Positions 44,591 through 54,018 of a DNA stretch of 64,000 nucleotides are shown here, piece after piece (the first letter of the stretch is position 1; each line of letters starts with the position of its first letter). Below the pieces are notes generated by a model, which was given only the letters and a program-made list of their open reading frames with translations, was not told the DNA's origin and searched no databases. The stretch covers positions 6,475,074 to 6,539,073 of the forward strand of contig NZ_CP041186.1 in the NCBI RefSeq assembly GCF_006517175.1, read 5' to 3'. Position numbers and translations under genes: made by a program. The DNA comes from Persicimonas caeni. Lineage in GTDB: Bacteria; Myxococcota_A; Bradymonadia; Bradymonadales; Bradymonadaceae.

Positions 44591-47437
44591 GTGCGCATGA
44601 TTCACAAGATTTTGGGGGTGCTCGTCGTGGCGTTTGTGCCACTGTTGGTGCTGGTGGCTTGGGCGGCGAGCAACAGCATGAGCGAGATCGAGGACCACGC
44701 GACCTCGGAGGCGGCCAGCGCGTTGCGCGCTGCGGAGTACCGCCGACTGGCGCACTCGGCCGACGAGCGCTCCCACAGCCTCGAGGTCGAACTCGCCCAG
44801 CTCGAGGGCGACGTCGCCTCGCTGCAGTCGGCCTGGTCGGGCATGACTCGGCCCCAGCGCCGGGTGATGCGGCTGGTCGAGTACGAGGAGCCGGGCCTGT
44901 TGGACTTCCCCGGCTACGGCTACGTCGACCCGGAGATTGGCGCTTATGCCGATTTCCAACTGCGCAGCAACGCCTCGCCCTGGCTTCCCCGGTTTGCCGT
45001 CGAGCGCGCTCGCAATGATCCGCAGTGGCGCGAGCACCTCGAAGGCCAACTCAACCGCGCAGTGCAGCTCACTTCGTTGCTCTCCGACACGATAAGTCGA
45101 CACCAAAATATCCTCGACCTCGCCTGGATCGTGATGGCCGACGGGCCGACCAACGCCCAACCGCGCTACGATTACGCCGCTCTCATCGCCGCCGACCCCA
45201 GTCTGGCCAATATCGTCGAGGCGGAGTTCGACTACGTGCGCCGGGTCGGCCCGGAGTTCAACCCGAAGCAGCAAGTTACCTGGCTCGACCCGTATTTCGA
45301 CCCCCTCAAAGGCATCTGGATGACGAGCTGTGTGGCCCCGCTCTATGAGGCTGGCGGCTTTGTGGGGTCTGTGGGCGTGGACGTGCTCCTCTCGACGGTA
45401 ATTCGGCACGTCACCAAGGTCGACAAGGAGGCTGGGGAGTACGTCTTCTTGACGACGGGAGGTGGGCATCTGTTGGCGGCCTCCGAGGACGCCGTAGATG
45501 TGTTGACGTGGACCGACGCGCACCGTCGGGCGTTTCGGCGCACGTTGAATTCCTCCAAGACGCGTACATGGACCGACGCGGAAATCGACGCGATGCGCTC
45601 CAATACACTCGACGAGCATCCGGAGCGCAATGTGCGCGAACTCGCCGAGGCGATGGCGGCGGGCAAGAAGGGGACGTGGGAGCTCGAGCTGGGCGGTGAG
45701 CGCGTGATCGTCTCCATCGCTCCTATCGAAAACGCCGGGTGGTCGTTGGCAGTGGTCAGTCCCTTGGAGCACGCCTTGGCCGGCGCACGGGCGATTCAGA
45801 CGACGGTGCGTGACAAAGGCGAGCGGGTCCGCGAGCAATTTCTCATCTTCTTGGGCATCGTCGTGCTCATCGGTGGGGCGGTCACCGCCGCGTTGCACAT
45901 GATGGTCATCCGCCCCCTCACCAGGCTTACCGACAGGGTCGCCGAACTCAGCTGGGACTCGCTTCGGTGGGACTCGGAGGCCTTCGACGCCAAGGGGCCG
46001 CGACGCAAAGACGAGATCGGCCAACTCCACCGAAAGTTCCACGAAATGGTGACGGCGCTGGGTGCGTCGCGAGACGAGGTGACCGCGGCCAATGAGAAAC
46101 TCGAGGAGCGCGTGCGACAGCGCACTGCACAGCTTCGCCAGAAAAACCTGACGCTGGAGCGCTCGCGCGAAGAGCTGCAGCGGGCCAAAGAAGCGGCCGA
46201 GGCGGCCAACGCCGCCAAGAGCGACTTTTTGGCGAGCATGAGTCACGATATCCGCACGCCGATGTACGGGATCGTGGGGACCTTGCAACTTCTCGAGGAG
46301 ACGCGGCTCACGCCCACCCAGCGCGAGTATCTGGGGCTTTTATACGTGTCGACCGAGACGCTCATGCACTTGGTCAACGATGTGCTCGATTTTGCCAAGA
46401 TCGAAGCCCGTGAGATCGAGCTGCACGAGGAGTCTTTCGACTTGTGTGGGCTGCTCAACGATCTCGTGCAGGTTCACGGGGTGCTTGCCGACCAAAAGGG
46501 CCTCGAATTGCGATTGGAGCTCGAAGAGGGCCTGCCGCGAAGGGTCGTAGGGGACGCCAATCGTCTGCGTCAGGTCCTCGCCAACCTGGTGAGCAACGCC
46601 ATCAAGTTTACGGACACCGGGGAGGTCGATATCTCGGTGGCGCTCGCAGAGGAAAAGGACGACGCGGTGGTCTTGGAGTTCGCGGTGTGCGACACCGGAC
46701 CGGGGATCCCAGACGAGCAGATCGACGTGATCTTCGAGTCGTTCAAGCAGTTGCGAAGCTCGTACACCGAGCCGTGGCAGGGGAGCGGGCTCGGCCTGGC
46801 CATCGTCTTGGGATTGGTCGAGCTGATGGGCGGGGAGATTCGGGTCGAAAGCGAGCTCGGTCGGGGGAGCGCCTTTCGTGTTTGCGTCGAACTCACCCAC
46901 CCGGAGGGGACCTGTGCGGGACGGAGCGAGACGTGGTGCGCGCCGAAACTGGAGGGTGAGGAGATGGAAGCGTCGGTGGCCGAGTCGGTGGTCGGAGCCG
47001 GCGCGAGCGCGGCTCCCAAGCGCGTCTTGGTGGCCGAAGACAACCGCGTCAATCAGGTGCTGGTCACACGCCTGCTCGAGCGCCGAGGGCACAGCGTCGA
47101 GATCGCCCCGCACGGAAAGGCGGCGGTCGACATGGTCGCGGCCGACCACTTCGACCTAGTCCTGATGGACGTGCAGATGCCGGAGATGAACGGGCTGGAG
47201 GCGACCGAAGCGATCCGACGGCGCGAAGCCCAACAGAACGGGCCACACACGCCCATCGTGGCGATGACGGCGCACGCGCGGCCCGAAGACCGCGAGCGTG
47301 CGCTCGCCGCGGGGATGGACGATTACCTGGCCAAACCCGCCAACGCCGACGAGCTGTACGCGCTCATAGACCGGCTCGCGAGCGACGCCGGCGCTCTTGC
47401 GGAGCATCCTTCTTCGTCACAGCCGACACGCCCTTGA
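44591..47437 (+). CDS. membrane hybrid histidine kinase (Cache-like sensor, HAMP, HisKA, HATPase, REC)
   Basis: A 948-residue inner-membrane sensor. A first helix (about 8-27) and a second (about 417-440, [23 protein letters not shown]) bracket a large periplasmic region that looks Cache-like ([20 protein letters not shown]). HAMP and a coiled coil follow. HisKA has His552 in [10 protein letters not shown]. HATPase_c has [19 protein letters not shown] and [18 protein letters not shown]. The receiver has VAEDNRVNQ, Asp860 in LMDVQMPEM and Lys in YLAKPAN. Phosphate should pass from His552 to Asp860 or to another partner, since no separate regulator adjoins it. Start GTG 44591 is set by GGAGG spacing. 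The last 74 bp overlap the convergent lipoprotein gene. Confidence 0.95.
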   Translation: MRMIHKILGVLVVAFVPLLVLVAWAASNSMSEIEDHATSEAASALRAAEYRRLAHSADERSHSLEVELAQLEGDVASLQSAWSGMTRPQRRVMRLVEYEEPGLLDFPGYGYVDPEIGAYADFQLRSNASPWLPRFAVERARNDPQWREHLEGQLNRAVQLTSLLSDTISRHQNILDLAWIVMADGPTNAQPRYDYAALIAADPSLANIVEAEFDYVRRVGPEFNPKQQVTWLDPYFDPLKGIWMTSCVAPLYEAGGFVGSVGVDVLLSTVIRHVTKVDKEAGEYVFLTTGGGHLLAASEDAVDVLTWTDAHRRAFRRTLNSSKTRTWTDAEIDAMRSNTLDEHPERNVRELAEAMAAGKKGTWELELGGERVIVSIAPIENAGWSLAVVSPLEHALAGARAIQTTVRDKGERVREQFLIFLGIVVLIGGAVTAALHMMVIRPLTRLTDRVAELSWDSLRWDSEAFDAKGPRRKDEIGQLHRKFHEMVTALGASRDEVTAANEKLEERVRQRTAQLRQKNLTLERSREELQRAKEAAEAANAAKSDFLASMSHDIRTPMYGIVGTLQLLEETRLTPTQREYLGLLYVSTETLMHLVNDVLDFAKIEAREIELHEESFDLCGLLNDLVQVHGVLADQKGLELRLELEEGLPRRVVGDANRLRQVLANLVSNAIKFTDTGEVDISVALAEEKDDAVVLEFAVCDTGPGIPDEQIDVIFESFKQLRSSYTEPWQGSGLGLAIVLGLVELMGGEIRVESELGRGSAFRVCVELTHPEGTCAGRSETWCAPKLEGEEMEASVAESVVGAGASAAPKRVLVAEDNRVNQVLVTRLLERRGHSVEIAPHGKAAVDMVAADHFDLVLMDVQMPEMNGLEATEAIRRREAQQNGPHTPIVAMTAHARPEDRERALAAGMDDYLAKPANADELYALIDRLASDAGALAEHPSSSQPTRP

Positions 47438-48758
47438 GGACCACCGTCCCCTTGTTCAACTCCAGCGCCAGCCCTTTGAAGGCGAGTTCGCCGCCGGGGA
47501 CAGCCACGTTTTGGTCGTCGAGCGATTGTTTGACGATGCGCTTGCCGCCCTCCAAAAACTCGGCGCCCATCCAGTCGGTGGCCTGCACCAGCCCGGGGAC
47601 CGACGACCGCGTGATCGCCACGTCGGTCAGCGACACGGCCAGGTTTTGGCCACTCAGCGCGATGCGGCCGCTGGCGCTTCCGTCGAACCAGAAGCAAAAC
47701 CCACTCTCGGGCATATTGAAGACGCTGAAGTCGATAGTCATCGGCAATTCGCCCACGCGGCCTTTGGTAAAGCGCACCGCGTTGACGACCGCGTGGGCCG
47801 GCCCGCCGCGCATCGGCTCGCCGTCGGTGGAGTAGGTGCGCGGGACTACGTCCTTTTTCATCATCAGCGAGACGCCGTGGACGACCAGGTTGGGGTTGAA
47901 GGCGAACGCGATATTCTGGTCGCCTTCCAGGTTGGTCACCGGCTCGATGCCCACGTCGGCCTGGAGCCCCTCGATATTGGTCGCAAAGCCCGCGAAGATG
48001 ACGCCCGTTTTGGCGTCGGTGACAAGCTCGATCGGGAAGACCTCGAGGCCCGGGATGCCGAAGTCGGGGGTGTCGAAGGTCAGCAGGTCGACCGGGTCGA
48101 CGTCTTTCATCAGCCGCTGGAGCAGGACGTCGGAGAGCTTCGACTGGAGCACGCGCGCCCAGGAGCTTCGCAAGTTCGTCAGCCGTGCATTGAGCGTCGA
48201 TTTGCCGATGCGCGCAGCCTCGGGGAGGTCGAGCTTGAGGACGGCGCCGCCATTTTTTCCCCGCTCGACAAGCAGGGGAGCGACGATACTGAGCGAGCCG
48301 TCCAGGTTGGCGCTCTGGCGGCCGACCAACGGCACGTCGAGGCCGACTGCGCCGTCGAGGTCGCCGCCAACTTTGAAGCAGTGGCGACAGGCGTCGGAGG
48401 CCTCGATGCTCAGGTTGACGATATTGCCGCGGGTGCGCACGTCGATTTGTTGGCCGCCGCCCACGTCGATCTTCGAGAGCGCCTGCAGCCCGCTCTTGAT
48501 GGTCGCCTGCAGCGCGGTGTTGGCGACCTCTTCGAGCATGTCGGTCTGGAGCGCCAGGCCGAACTGCGCCGGCGCGTTCCCCTCGTCCAAACCCTGCGGG
48601 GCGAGGTCCTGGGAGAGTTCGGTTTCCTGCGAGATGGCCTGGCGATAATCGCCGCGCACCTGTCGACACTGGCTCGAGCAGCCGGCGGATACTCCGACGG
48701 ACACCATCATCAGCGCGACCAACATCAGCGAGCCGCGTCGGGTTCCCATACACTTCAT
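47364..48758 (-). CDS. large lipoprotein of unknown function
   Basis: A 464-residue protein whose signal ends in the lipobox VSAGC ([20 protein letters not shown]), so it is lipid-anchored in the envelope. The body is strand-rich and amphipathic with two early cysteine pairs (SSQCRQV, DACRHC). It has stretches such as [30 protein letters not shown] and [19 protein letters not shown], reminiscent of lipid-binding or AsmA-like beta-folds, although I cannot name a family. GGAGC lies eight bases before ATG 48758. The Arg-rich C-terminus is coded within the 74-bp overlap with the hybrid kinase gene, which constrains both ends. Confidence 0.85.
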   Translation of the reverse strand: MKCMGTRRGSLMLVALMMVSVGVSAGCSSQCRQVRGDYRQAISQETELSQDLAPQGLDEGNAPAQFGLALQTDMLEEVANTALQATIKSGLQALSKIDVGGGQQIDVRTRGNIVNLSIEASDACRHCFKVGGDLDGAVGLDVPLVGRQSANLDGSLSIVAPLLVERGKNGGAVLKLDLPEAARIGKSTLNARLTNLRSSWARVLQSKLSDVLLQRLMKDVDPVDLLTFDTPDFGIPGLEVFPIELVTDAKTGVIFAGFATNIEGLQADVGIEPVTNLEGDQNIAFAFNPNLVVHGVSLMMKKDVVPRTYSTDGEPMRGGPAHAVVNAVRFTKGRVGELPMTIDFSVFNMPESGFCFWFDGSASGRIALSGQNLAVSLTDVAITRSSVPGLVQATDWMGAEFLEGGKRIVKQSLDDQNVAVPGGELAFKGLALELNKGTVVLKGVSAVTKKDAPQERRRRSRAGL

Positions 48759-48859
48759 CGGTACTGCTCCATTCGAGAATTTGGAATCAAAGGTGGCATT
48801 GCAACTCGAGCCCGGTATACTAAGAGCAACCTTGTTTCCCACAACTCGATGAGGCTCGC

Positions 48860-50284
48860 ATGCAGTCGCTGCCACGCTACTCGATATCATTCATTGTCGG
48901 GGTCTTCTTGCTGTCCCTGCAAGGGCAGGCTTTCGCCGTCGACTATTTTCTAAAGAACGACGGCATGGGAGAAAATTTCGAGGGGACCACGGCGACCGCC
49001 GAACTCATCAGCGGAGAGATGTACGCGGCGACCTTCGAGTTGCCGTCGAGCTGGCAGTTGCCTGTGGAGCTGCAGGGCGTGCGTGTGCTCATGGTCGACG
49101 GCAGCGAGCCCTCGAAGAGTTACTGCGGTCGGTTCACCATCGAGGTGTGGGAGGAGGCGGCCGGTGCGCCGACCAACCCGGGGACCTGTCCGTATACCCG
49201 CGTCAAAGACCCCGGGCCGGTCGTCTACAGCATGTCCAACCAATTCCAGAGCAACCCGATCGGCTTCGAGTTGGTGGGCAATAACAACAATTGGCAGGAC
49301 ATGCGGTTTTCTGCCATCAACAACAACGCCCAGCTCGGCGTGACCATTAATCCGGTCATGCTCAATACGCGGCGGGTGCGCGTGGCGATCAAGGCGATCG
49401 ACAACCAGTGCTTCAACGTCAGCAACGCCAATGCGTTTCCGGTGCTGGTTACCGACGACGACGGCACCTCGGCGGACAACTTCTTGTACGGCGAGGCTGA
49501 CCTGTGCGGAAGCATCTCGGGGACGGTGCCGCCGCCCGAGTTTTATTACTGGACCGATTTCGCCCAGTACTTTCAGGCGACCCCCGGTGACTTCATCATG
49601 CGGTTGATTTTCGACAGACCCGGACCCGGCGGTGGCGACGCGGGGGGCGACGCCGGAGCGGACGCGGGGCCGGACGTCGGCATGGACGTGGGCATCGACG
49701 CCGGAGCGGACACGGGCAGCAGTGATATCGGCCTCGACGCCAAGCCGGCCGATGTATCGGGCGGCGAGGATGTCGCCCAGCAAGACACCTCCAGCGGCCA
49801 GCAAGATACCGGCGCCGAACTGAGCATCACTTCGGTATCGCCCTCGACCATCACAAACGACCAGTCGACCAATATCGCCATCGTCGGAGGCGGCTTTGTA
49901 GCCGGCGCCCAGGTGCTCATCGGCGCCGAGGCCGTAGGCGTCACCGAGACGCAGTCGGGTATCATCAAGGCGACGGTGCCCGAGGGCTTCGCGTTGGGCA
50001 TGCATGACGTCATCGTGACCAACCCGGGTGGTGCCACGGCAGTCCTCGAAGACGGACTCGAGGTCACCGAGCCCGGCGCGGCCGACGCCGATGCGGGAGC
50101 GGGCGCAGACACCGACAGCGTGGGCCAGAGCAATAATGGGAGTGGTGCCGCCGCCGAGGGTTGCGGGTGCCGTTCGGTCGACACCGCCGCGGCGACGTCG
50201 ACGTGGGCGTGGGTCCTCGCTGCACTGGCGCTGTTGGGCGTGATGCTTCGGCGCCGGCTGGTGCCAACTCGCCGGCGGTGTTGA
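48860..50284 (+). CDS. surface protein with IPT/TIG domain and MYXO-CTERM-like tag
   Basis: A 474-residue protein with a signal peptide (MQSLPRYSISFIVGVFLLSL, cleavage after QAFA near residue 26). The N-terminal domain of about 220 residues is strand-rich with scattered cysteines. An Asp/Ala/Gly-rich linker (GGDAGGDAGADAGPDVG) separates it from an IPT/TIG domain (SITSVSPSTITNDQSTNIAI, then GGGFVAGAQVLIG and ATVPEGF). The end is a Gly-Cys stretch (AAEGCGCRS), a hydrophobic helix (TWAWVLAALALLGVML) and an Arg cluster, i.e. a MYXO-CTERM-type tag for surface sorting. ATG 48860 has GAGG close upstream. It is divergent from the large lipoprotein gene. Confidence 0.88.
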   Translation: MQSLPRYSISFIVGVFLLSLQGQAFAVDYFLKNDGMGENFEGTTATAELISGEMYAATFELPSSWQLPVELQGVRVLMVDGSEPSKSYCGRFTIEVWEEAAGAPTNPGTCPYTRVKDPGPVVYSMSNQFQSNPIGFELVGNNNNWQDMRFSAINNNAQLGVTINPVMLNTRRVRVAIKAIDNQCFNVSNANAFPVLVTDDDGTSADNFLYGEADLCGSISGTVPPPEFYYWTDFAQYFQATPGDFIMRLIFDRPGPGGGDAGGDAGADAGPDVGMDVGIDAGADTGSSDIGLDAKPADVSGGEDVAQQDTSSGQQDTGAELSITSVSPSTITNDQSTNIAIVGGGFVAGAQVLIGAEAVGVTETQSGIIKATVPEGFALGMHDVIVTNPGGATAVLEDGLEVTEPGAADADAGAGADTDSVGQSNNGSGAAAEGCGCRSVDTAAATSTWAWVLAALALLGVMLRRRLVPTRRRC

Positions 50285-50369
50285 GCTTCGCCCGGCGGAG
50301 TTGGTTTTTCGGTGCCGGTACGTAGTTTAGTGGCTACTTCTGACGCACACGCCCGAGCCGACAGTCTCT

Positions 50370-51920
50370 ATGAGCCTCTCGTTGATCTCATATCTGCTGG
50401 ACCTGACCTGGGAGATTAACTGGTGGACGGTGGTCTGGTGGGGCGGCATGCTCGTCGCCCTGTTCCACATCCCGTCGGTGTTGCTTCGTCGCGAGACGCG
50501 CCCGATGGCCGCGCTGGCATGGGTCTTGTGCCTCATCGCGCTGCCGGTGCTCGGCGTCATCTTGTGGTGGATGATCGGGCGAACACGTCTCGAGCGCCGA
50601 AAGCGGCGATGGGCGCGCTCCAAAAAGGTGGTGACCGACAGTCTGGCTGACGTGCGCCAGGCGATCGAGCTTCCCGACGATTCGGCCCACACCCGCATTA
50701 ACGACGGAGGGTCCCACTTTGCCTCCGACGACGCGCTTTACCTGCGCCAAGAGGAGGGCGTTTTCCCGCCGACCGAAGGCAACCGTGTCGAGATCTTCTC
50801 GTCGGGTCAAGACGCCTTCAACGCCTTCGAGCGAGCCATCCGCGAGGCGACCGACCACGTTCATTTCCAGTTCTACATCTGGCAGCGTGACGATATGGGG
50901 CGGCGCTTCCGCGACCTGCTCACCGAGAAGGCCAAAGAGGGCGTCGAGGTGCGGGTGCTCTACGACGCGGTGGGGGGCGCCCCGGTCAAACGCGGCTTCA
51001 TGGACCCGCTCATCGAGGCGGGAGCCAAGGTCGAGTCCTTCTTGCCCGTGGTCCTCTTCGAGCGCCAATTGCGGGTCAACTTTCGCAACCACCGAAAGAT
51101 CATCGTCGTCGACGGCAAGACCGGGTTCACCGGCGGCGTCAATATCGGTGATGAGTATTGCGACTGGCTCGATCTGGCATTCCGTCTCGACGGGCCGGTC
51201 GTGCTGCAACTCCAGGAGGTCTTCGCCGAGGATTGGTATTTCGCCACCGGCGAAGACCTGGCCAGCACGCGCTACTTCGTGGGCACCGAGGCGGTCCAAA
51301 AGGCCTTGGAAGAGACGTCGGAGCGCGAGGACGACGCCGACGACATCGAGCAGGGGAGGGTGGCCGAGTCCGTGACCGCCAGGATCATCGCCAGCGGCCC
51401 GGACAACCCCGAGAGCGCCATCCAGAACGTCTTCTTTATGGCCATCACCGGCGCGTCTCGGCGTATATACATCACCACGCCGTATTTCGTGCCCGACCAG
51501 GCGATGCTCATGGCCATCAAGACCGCGGCGATGCGAGGCGTCGACGTGCGGCTTTTGACGCCGGGCACCTCGGATATCCCCATCGCCCAAGCCGCCGGCC
51601 GTTCCTACTACGCCGAATTGCTCGCCGCCGGGGTGCGTATCTACGAGTACCACGAAGAGCGCGTGCTCCACGCCAAGTCGGTAGTCGTCGACGACGTCTG
51701 GTCGATCATCGGAAGCGCCAACATGGATATTCGAAGCTTTCTATTGAACTTCGAGGCCAACGCCGTGCTGCGTGACCGCGAGCTCAACTCGACATTGGCC
51801 GAGCTCTTCGAGACGCACCTCGAGCGTAGCACCGAGATGCGTCTGCAAGATTTCGAGAAGAGGCCGCTCAAGCACCGGTTGGTGGAGAGCACGGCGAGGT
51901 TGTTCAGCCCGTTGCTATGA
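50370..51920 (+). CDS. cls: cardiolipin synthase (phospholipase D family)
   Basis: A 516-residue inner-membrane enzyme. Two N-terminal helices (WWTVVWWGGMLVALFHIPSV and AALAWVLCLIALPVLGVILW) precede two PLD catalytic repeats. The first HKD motif is in NHRKIIVVDGKTGFTGG followed by VNIGDEY. The second is in RVLHAKSVVVDD followed by IIGSANMD. This matches cardiolipin synthases, which join two phosphatidylglycerols (or PG and PE) into cardiolipin. Length and topology fit the family. ATG 50370 has no strong Shine-Dalgarno. The gene ends 16 bp before the convergent MepA-like gene. Confidence 0.95.
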   Translation: MSLSLISYLLDLTWEINWWTVVWWGGMLVALFHIPSVLLRRETRPMAALAWVLCLIALPVLGVILWWMIGRTRLERRKRRWARSKKVVTDSLADVRQAIELPDDSAHTRINDGGSHFASDDALYLRQEEGVFPPTEGNRVEIFSSGQDAFNAFERAIREATDHVHFQFYIWQRDDMGRRFRDLLTEKAKEGVEVRVLYDAVGGAPVKRGFMDPLIEAGAKVESFLPVVLFERQLRVNFRNHRKIIVVDGKTGFTGGVNIGDEYCDWLDLAFRLDGPVVLQLQEVFAEDWYFATGEDLASTRYFVGTEAVQKALEETSEREDDADDIEQGRVAESVTARIIASGPDNPESAIQNVFFMAITGASRRIYITTPYFVPDQAMLMAIKTAAMRGVDVRLLTPGTSDIPIAQAAGRSYYAELLAAGVRIYEYHEERVLHAKSVVVDDVWSIIGSANMDIRSFLLNFEANAVLRDRELNSTLAELFETHLERSTEMRLQDFEKRPLKHRLVESTARLFSPLL

Positions 51921-51936
51921 GCTGCCGACTCACGTC

Positions 51937-53007
51937 CTACTCACACCGACGGTCGGTCGGCTGGCACGTAAAGCGCACGTGGAAGTGGTTTCGGTGGCCC
52001 GGGGAGTGGCGGATGATGGCGGTGCCGCCGCTGTAGTCGGGGTACTGGAAGACCTTTTCGACCCATTCTTGCGTGGCGCCCTGGGCGAGGGCTTCCTCGC
52101 GAAGCAGCTTCTGGAACCAGCGGTCCATGAAGACGTACTCGACGTAGCCGCCATCGAGTAGATCTTTCATCAGCGACAGCGTCTTTTTGACGTCCAAATT
52201 GCTGCGGCGCACGTAGTGGAAGCGCCGGTAGTTGGGCGGCGGCTCGTGGCGCGGGTAGCTGATGTCGATGTCACGCCCCGAACGGTGCGACTTGTGCGGG
52301 TGCATGCTCCGGCCGCGCCGGAAGCTGATATCACCGACCATCAGTTTGTGGGCGTCGGGATACTTTTCGTAGTAGTTGTCGAGCACCCGCTTGACTTCGC
52401 TGACGGTGTAGTACGTTCCGAAGGTGCGGTGTGGGTAAAGGATGACGTACTTTTCGTCGTCCGGAAGCGGCTCGGCGTTGTAGAGCCGACCCCAGTGGGC
52501 CGCGCCGTAGCTCTTGGCGATCTTTTCGGGGTTGCGCTTCCACACGAGGATGCGCTGGCCCGCATCGAGATCGCGCAGGTTGATGTCGGGGTTGAGCTTG
52601 CGCAACTGGTAGTTGCTGACCTTGTACATCAGCCGCAGCCGGCGAAGCGTCTGGCCGGGCTCGACGGTGTGCCAAAGCTCGTCGACGCGGGTGGTCTTGA
52701 CGACGGGCGTGCCCGCCTCGAACGGCCACTCTTTGGCGTCGGGTGGCAGGCTCCAGCGCTCCTGGCGGATGCGCTTGGCGATACGCTCGAGGGTGTCGGG
52801 CGGCAAGATCGTGTTGGTCGGCACCGGCCCGAAGCCGGAGGCCGCCAAGCGCAGCGAACCGGCGATGGAGCCGCTGGGCCCTTGTTGTGCCTCGACTTGT
52901 GACACCTCGGCGCCCGTGCCGAACACCGTCCACATCAGGACGATGGCGACCAAGCTGACCGCACGTGCCACAACCCCCGTATATTCTCGCACTATTCTAG
53001 CAAGCAT
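51937..53007 (-). CDS. LysM domain / MepA-type penicillin-insensitive murein endopeptidase
   Basis: A 356-residue exported peptidoglycan hydrolase. The N-terminus has a hydrophobic signal (AVSLVAIVLMWTVFGTGAEV). A LysM-like domain follows (about 112-157, HTVEPGQTLRRLRLMYKVSN and LRDLDAGQRILVW), which should hold it on peptidoglycan. The C-terminal LAS-type metallopeptidase has GDISFRRGRSMHPHKSHRSG with DIDISYP, and HRNHFHVRF, the expected zinc-site motifs. MepA cuts D-Ala-meso-DAP cross-links. The fusion of LysM to MepA is less common than MepA alone. ATG 53007 lacks a clear Shine-Dalgarno. The TPR gene upstream on the same strand ends 58 bp before it. Confidence 0.93.
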   Translation of the reverse strand: MLARIVREYTGVVARAVSLVAIVLMWTVFGTGAEVSQVEAQQGPSGSIAGSLRLAASGFGPVPTNTILPPDTLERIAKRIRQERWSLPPDAKEWPFEAGTPVVKTTRVDELWHTVEPGQTLRRLRLMYKVSNYQLRKLNPDINLRDLDAGQRILVWKRNPEKIAKSYGAAHWGRLYNAEPLPDDEKYVILYPHRTFGTYYTVSEVKRVLDNYYEKYPDAHKLMVGDISFRRGRSMHPHKSHRSGRDIDISYPRHEPPPNYRRFHYVRRSNLDVKKTLSLMKDLLDGGYVEYVFMDRWFQKLLREEALAQGATQEWVEKVFQYPDYSGGTAIIRHSPGHRNHFHVRFTCQPTDRRCE

Positions 53008-53055
53008 AGCGAACCGCGTAGATAGTGTAAGTACAATTAAGTTCGTGAGTTAATT

Positions 53056-53078
53056 TCTAGAATTATCAAAATTCTAGA
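53056..53078 (-). terminator. AT-rich palindrome overlapping the TPR gene stop codon
   Basis: TCTAGAATT (53056-53064) and AATTCTAGA (53070-53078) are exact complements around a five-base loop. The stop codon of the TPR gene (53066-53068) lies in the loop. It is followed on the minus strand by an AT-rich leader of the MepA-like gene. It may act as a weak terminator or regulatory stem. Confidence 0.45.
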
Positions 53079-53908
53079 TGCAGTTGTAAAGCGGCCCCTG
53101 ATTCCGTCGGCGCTACAGACACCGACCCGGCCGTACTACTGCTCTCGGCAGGACTGTCATCAAAGAACCAGGTGTACGCCAAAACCGATGCACCGGTGAC
53201 CGCAAGGGCTGCGCCCGAGATGGTCAGGGCGGTGAAGACGTTCTGTCGCGTCTCTAGTTCATCGCGAAGTTGGCGGTAACGTTCGGGCGAAGTGCCTGTA
53301 CCGCCTTTGCTTTCGGCGACGAAGTCGTCGCGTAAATCCCCGCTCAAATAGTCCAGAGTGACCGCTGTCGTCAAGAGCACCGCTCCGGTGCCCATGCTCA
53401 AATGCCCTGCGAGTTCGACATTCCACGGACTCTGAGGGGTGGGGACCTCGACCACTTTGGGCGAGATATCCCCCGCGGCAATATCGCGTGCGACCTCGAT
53501 GGCGCGGGGGCGAACCCCGCGCACAAAGGCACGCAAGCCCTTGTACTGCGCGTCGATCTGGGCGACCTCGGCCGGCGACCCTTCGAAGGTCGTACGGCAG
53601 GTCTTCAGATCGGACAGCGCTGCGTTCCACTCGTTCAGTTTGATGAGAGCAATCCCCCGATTGCAGAAAAAGACCGGCTCTTCGGCCAATTCGATGGCCC
53701 GATTGAACTCCTCGATGGCCTCTCGGTAGCGACCTTCCCCAAAAAGGCGCACCGCTTCGCCGTAGTGCCGGTCGGCTTCGATGGCGTCTGAATCAGACGC
53801 CGTGGCCCCGCCATCTTGAGCGGAAGCCGTTCGTGTCATGAGGAGTCCTGTACTGCCAATGATGAACACGAGCAGCAGGCGGACAAGATGTAAACCGGCG
53901 CTTTTCAT
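53066..53908 (-). CDS. secreted/membrane TPR protein with two C-terminal helices (paralogue of 1476-2345)
   Basis: A 280-residue protein. The signal peptide (MKSAGLHLVRLLLVFIIGST, cleavage near ASAQ) leads to TPR-like repeats (ADRHYGEAVRLFGEGRYREA, VFFCNRGIALIKLNEWNAAL). Two hydrophobic helices follow (HLSMGTGAVLLTTAVTLDYL and FTALTISGAALAVTGASVLA) around a polar loop. The C-terminus (VSVAPTESGAALQLHLEF) is a strand like that of the product of 1476-2345. ATG 53908 was chosen for the signal peptide; a TTG at 53944 adds 12 residues without a Shine-Dalgarno. It lies 110 bp downstream of the PEGA kinase at 54019-55644, the same pairing as at the window start. Confidence 0.85.
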   Translation of the reverse strand: MKSAGLHLVRLLLVFIIGSTGLLMTRTASAQDGGATASDSDAIEADRHYGEAVRLFGEGRYREAIEEFNRAIELAEEPVFFCNRGIALIKLNEWNAALSDLKTCRTTFEGSPAEVAQIDAQYKGLRAFVRGVRPRAIEVARDIAAGDISPKVVEVPTPQSPWNVELAGHLSMGTGAVLLTTAVTLDYLSGDLRDDFVAESKGGTGTSPERYRQLRDELETRQNVFTALTISGAALAVTGASVLAYTWFFDDSPAESSSTAGSVSVAPTESGAALQLHLEF

Positions 53909-53960
53909 GCCCTTCTTGATACGCGGAAGATGGGCAAAGGGCAAGTTATTGGTGGGGCGT

Positions 53961-54000
53961 GGCGCCTGAGGCGCGGTCTTGGCGCCTGCGGCGCGGTGGT
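53961..54000. repeat. two 20-bp direct repeats (GGCGCCTGAGGCGCGGTCTT type)
   Basis: Units at 53961-53980 and 53981-54000 match at most positions, and each contains the palindromic core GGCGCC..GGCGC. They lie in the 110-bp gap between the PEGA kinase and its TPR partner. GGGTCGTGGGTCGTGGGGC follows. They may form weak stems; no function is evident. Confidence 0.5.
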
Positions 54001-54018
54001 GGGTCGTGGGTCGTGGGG

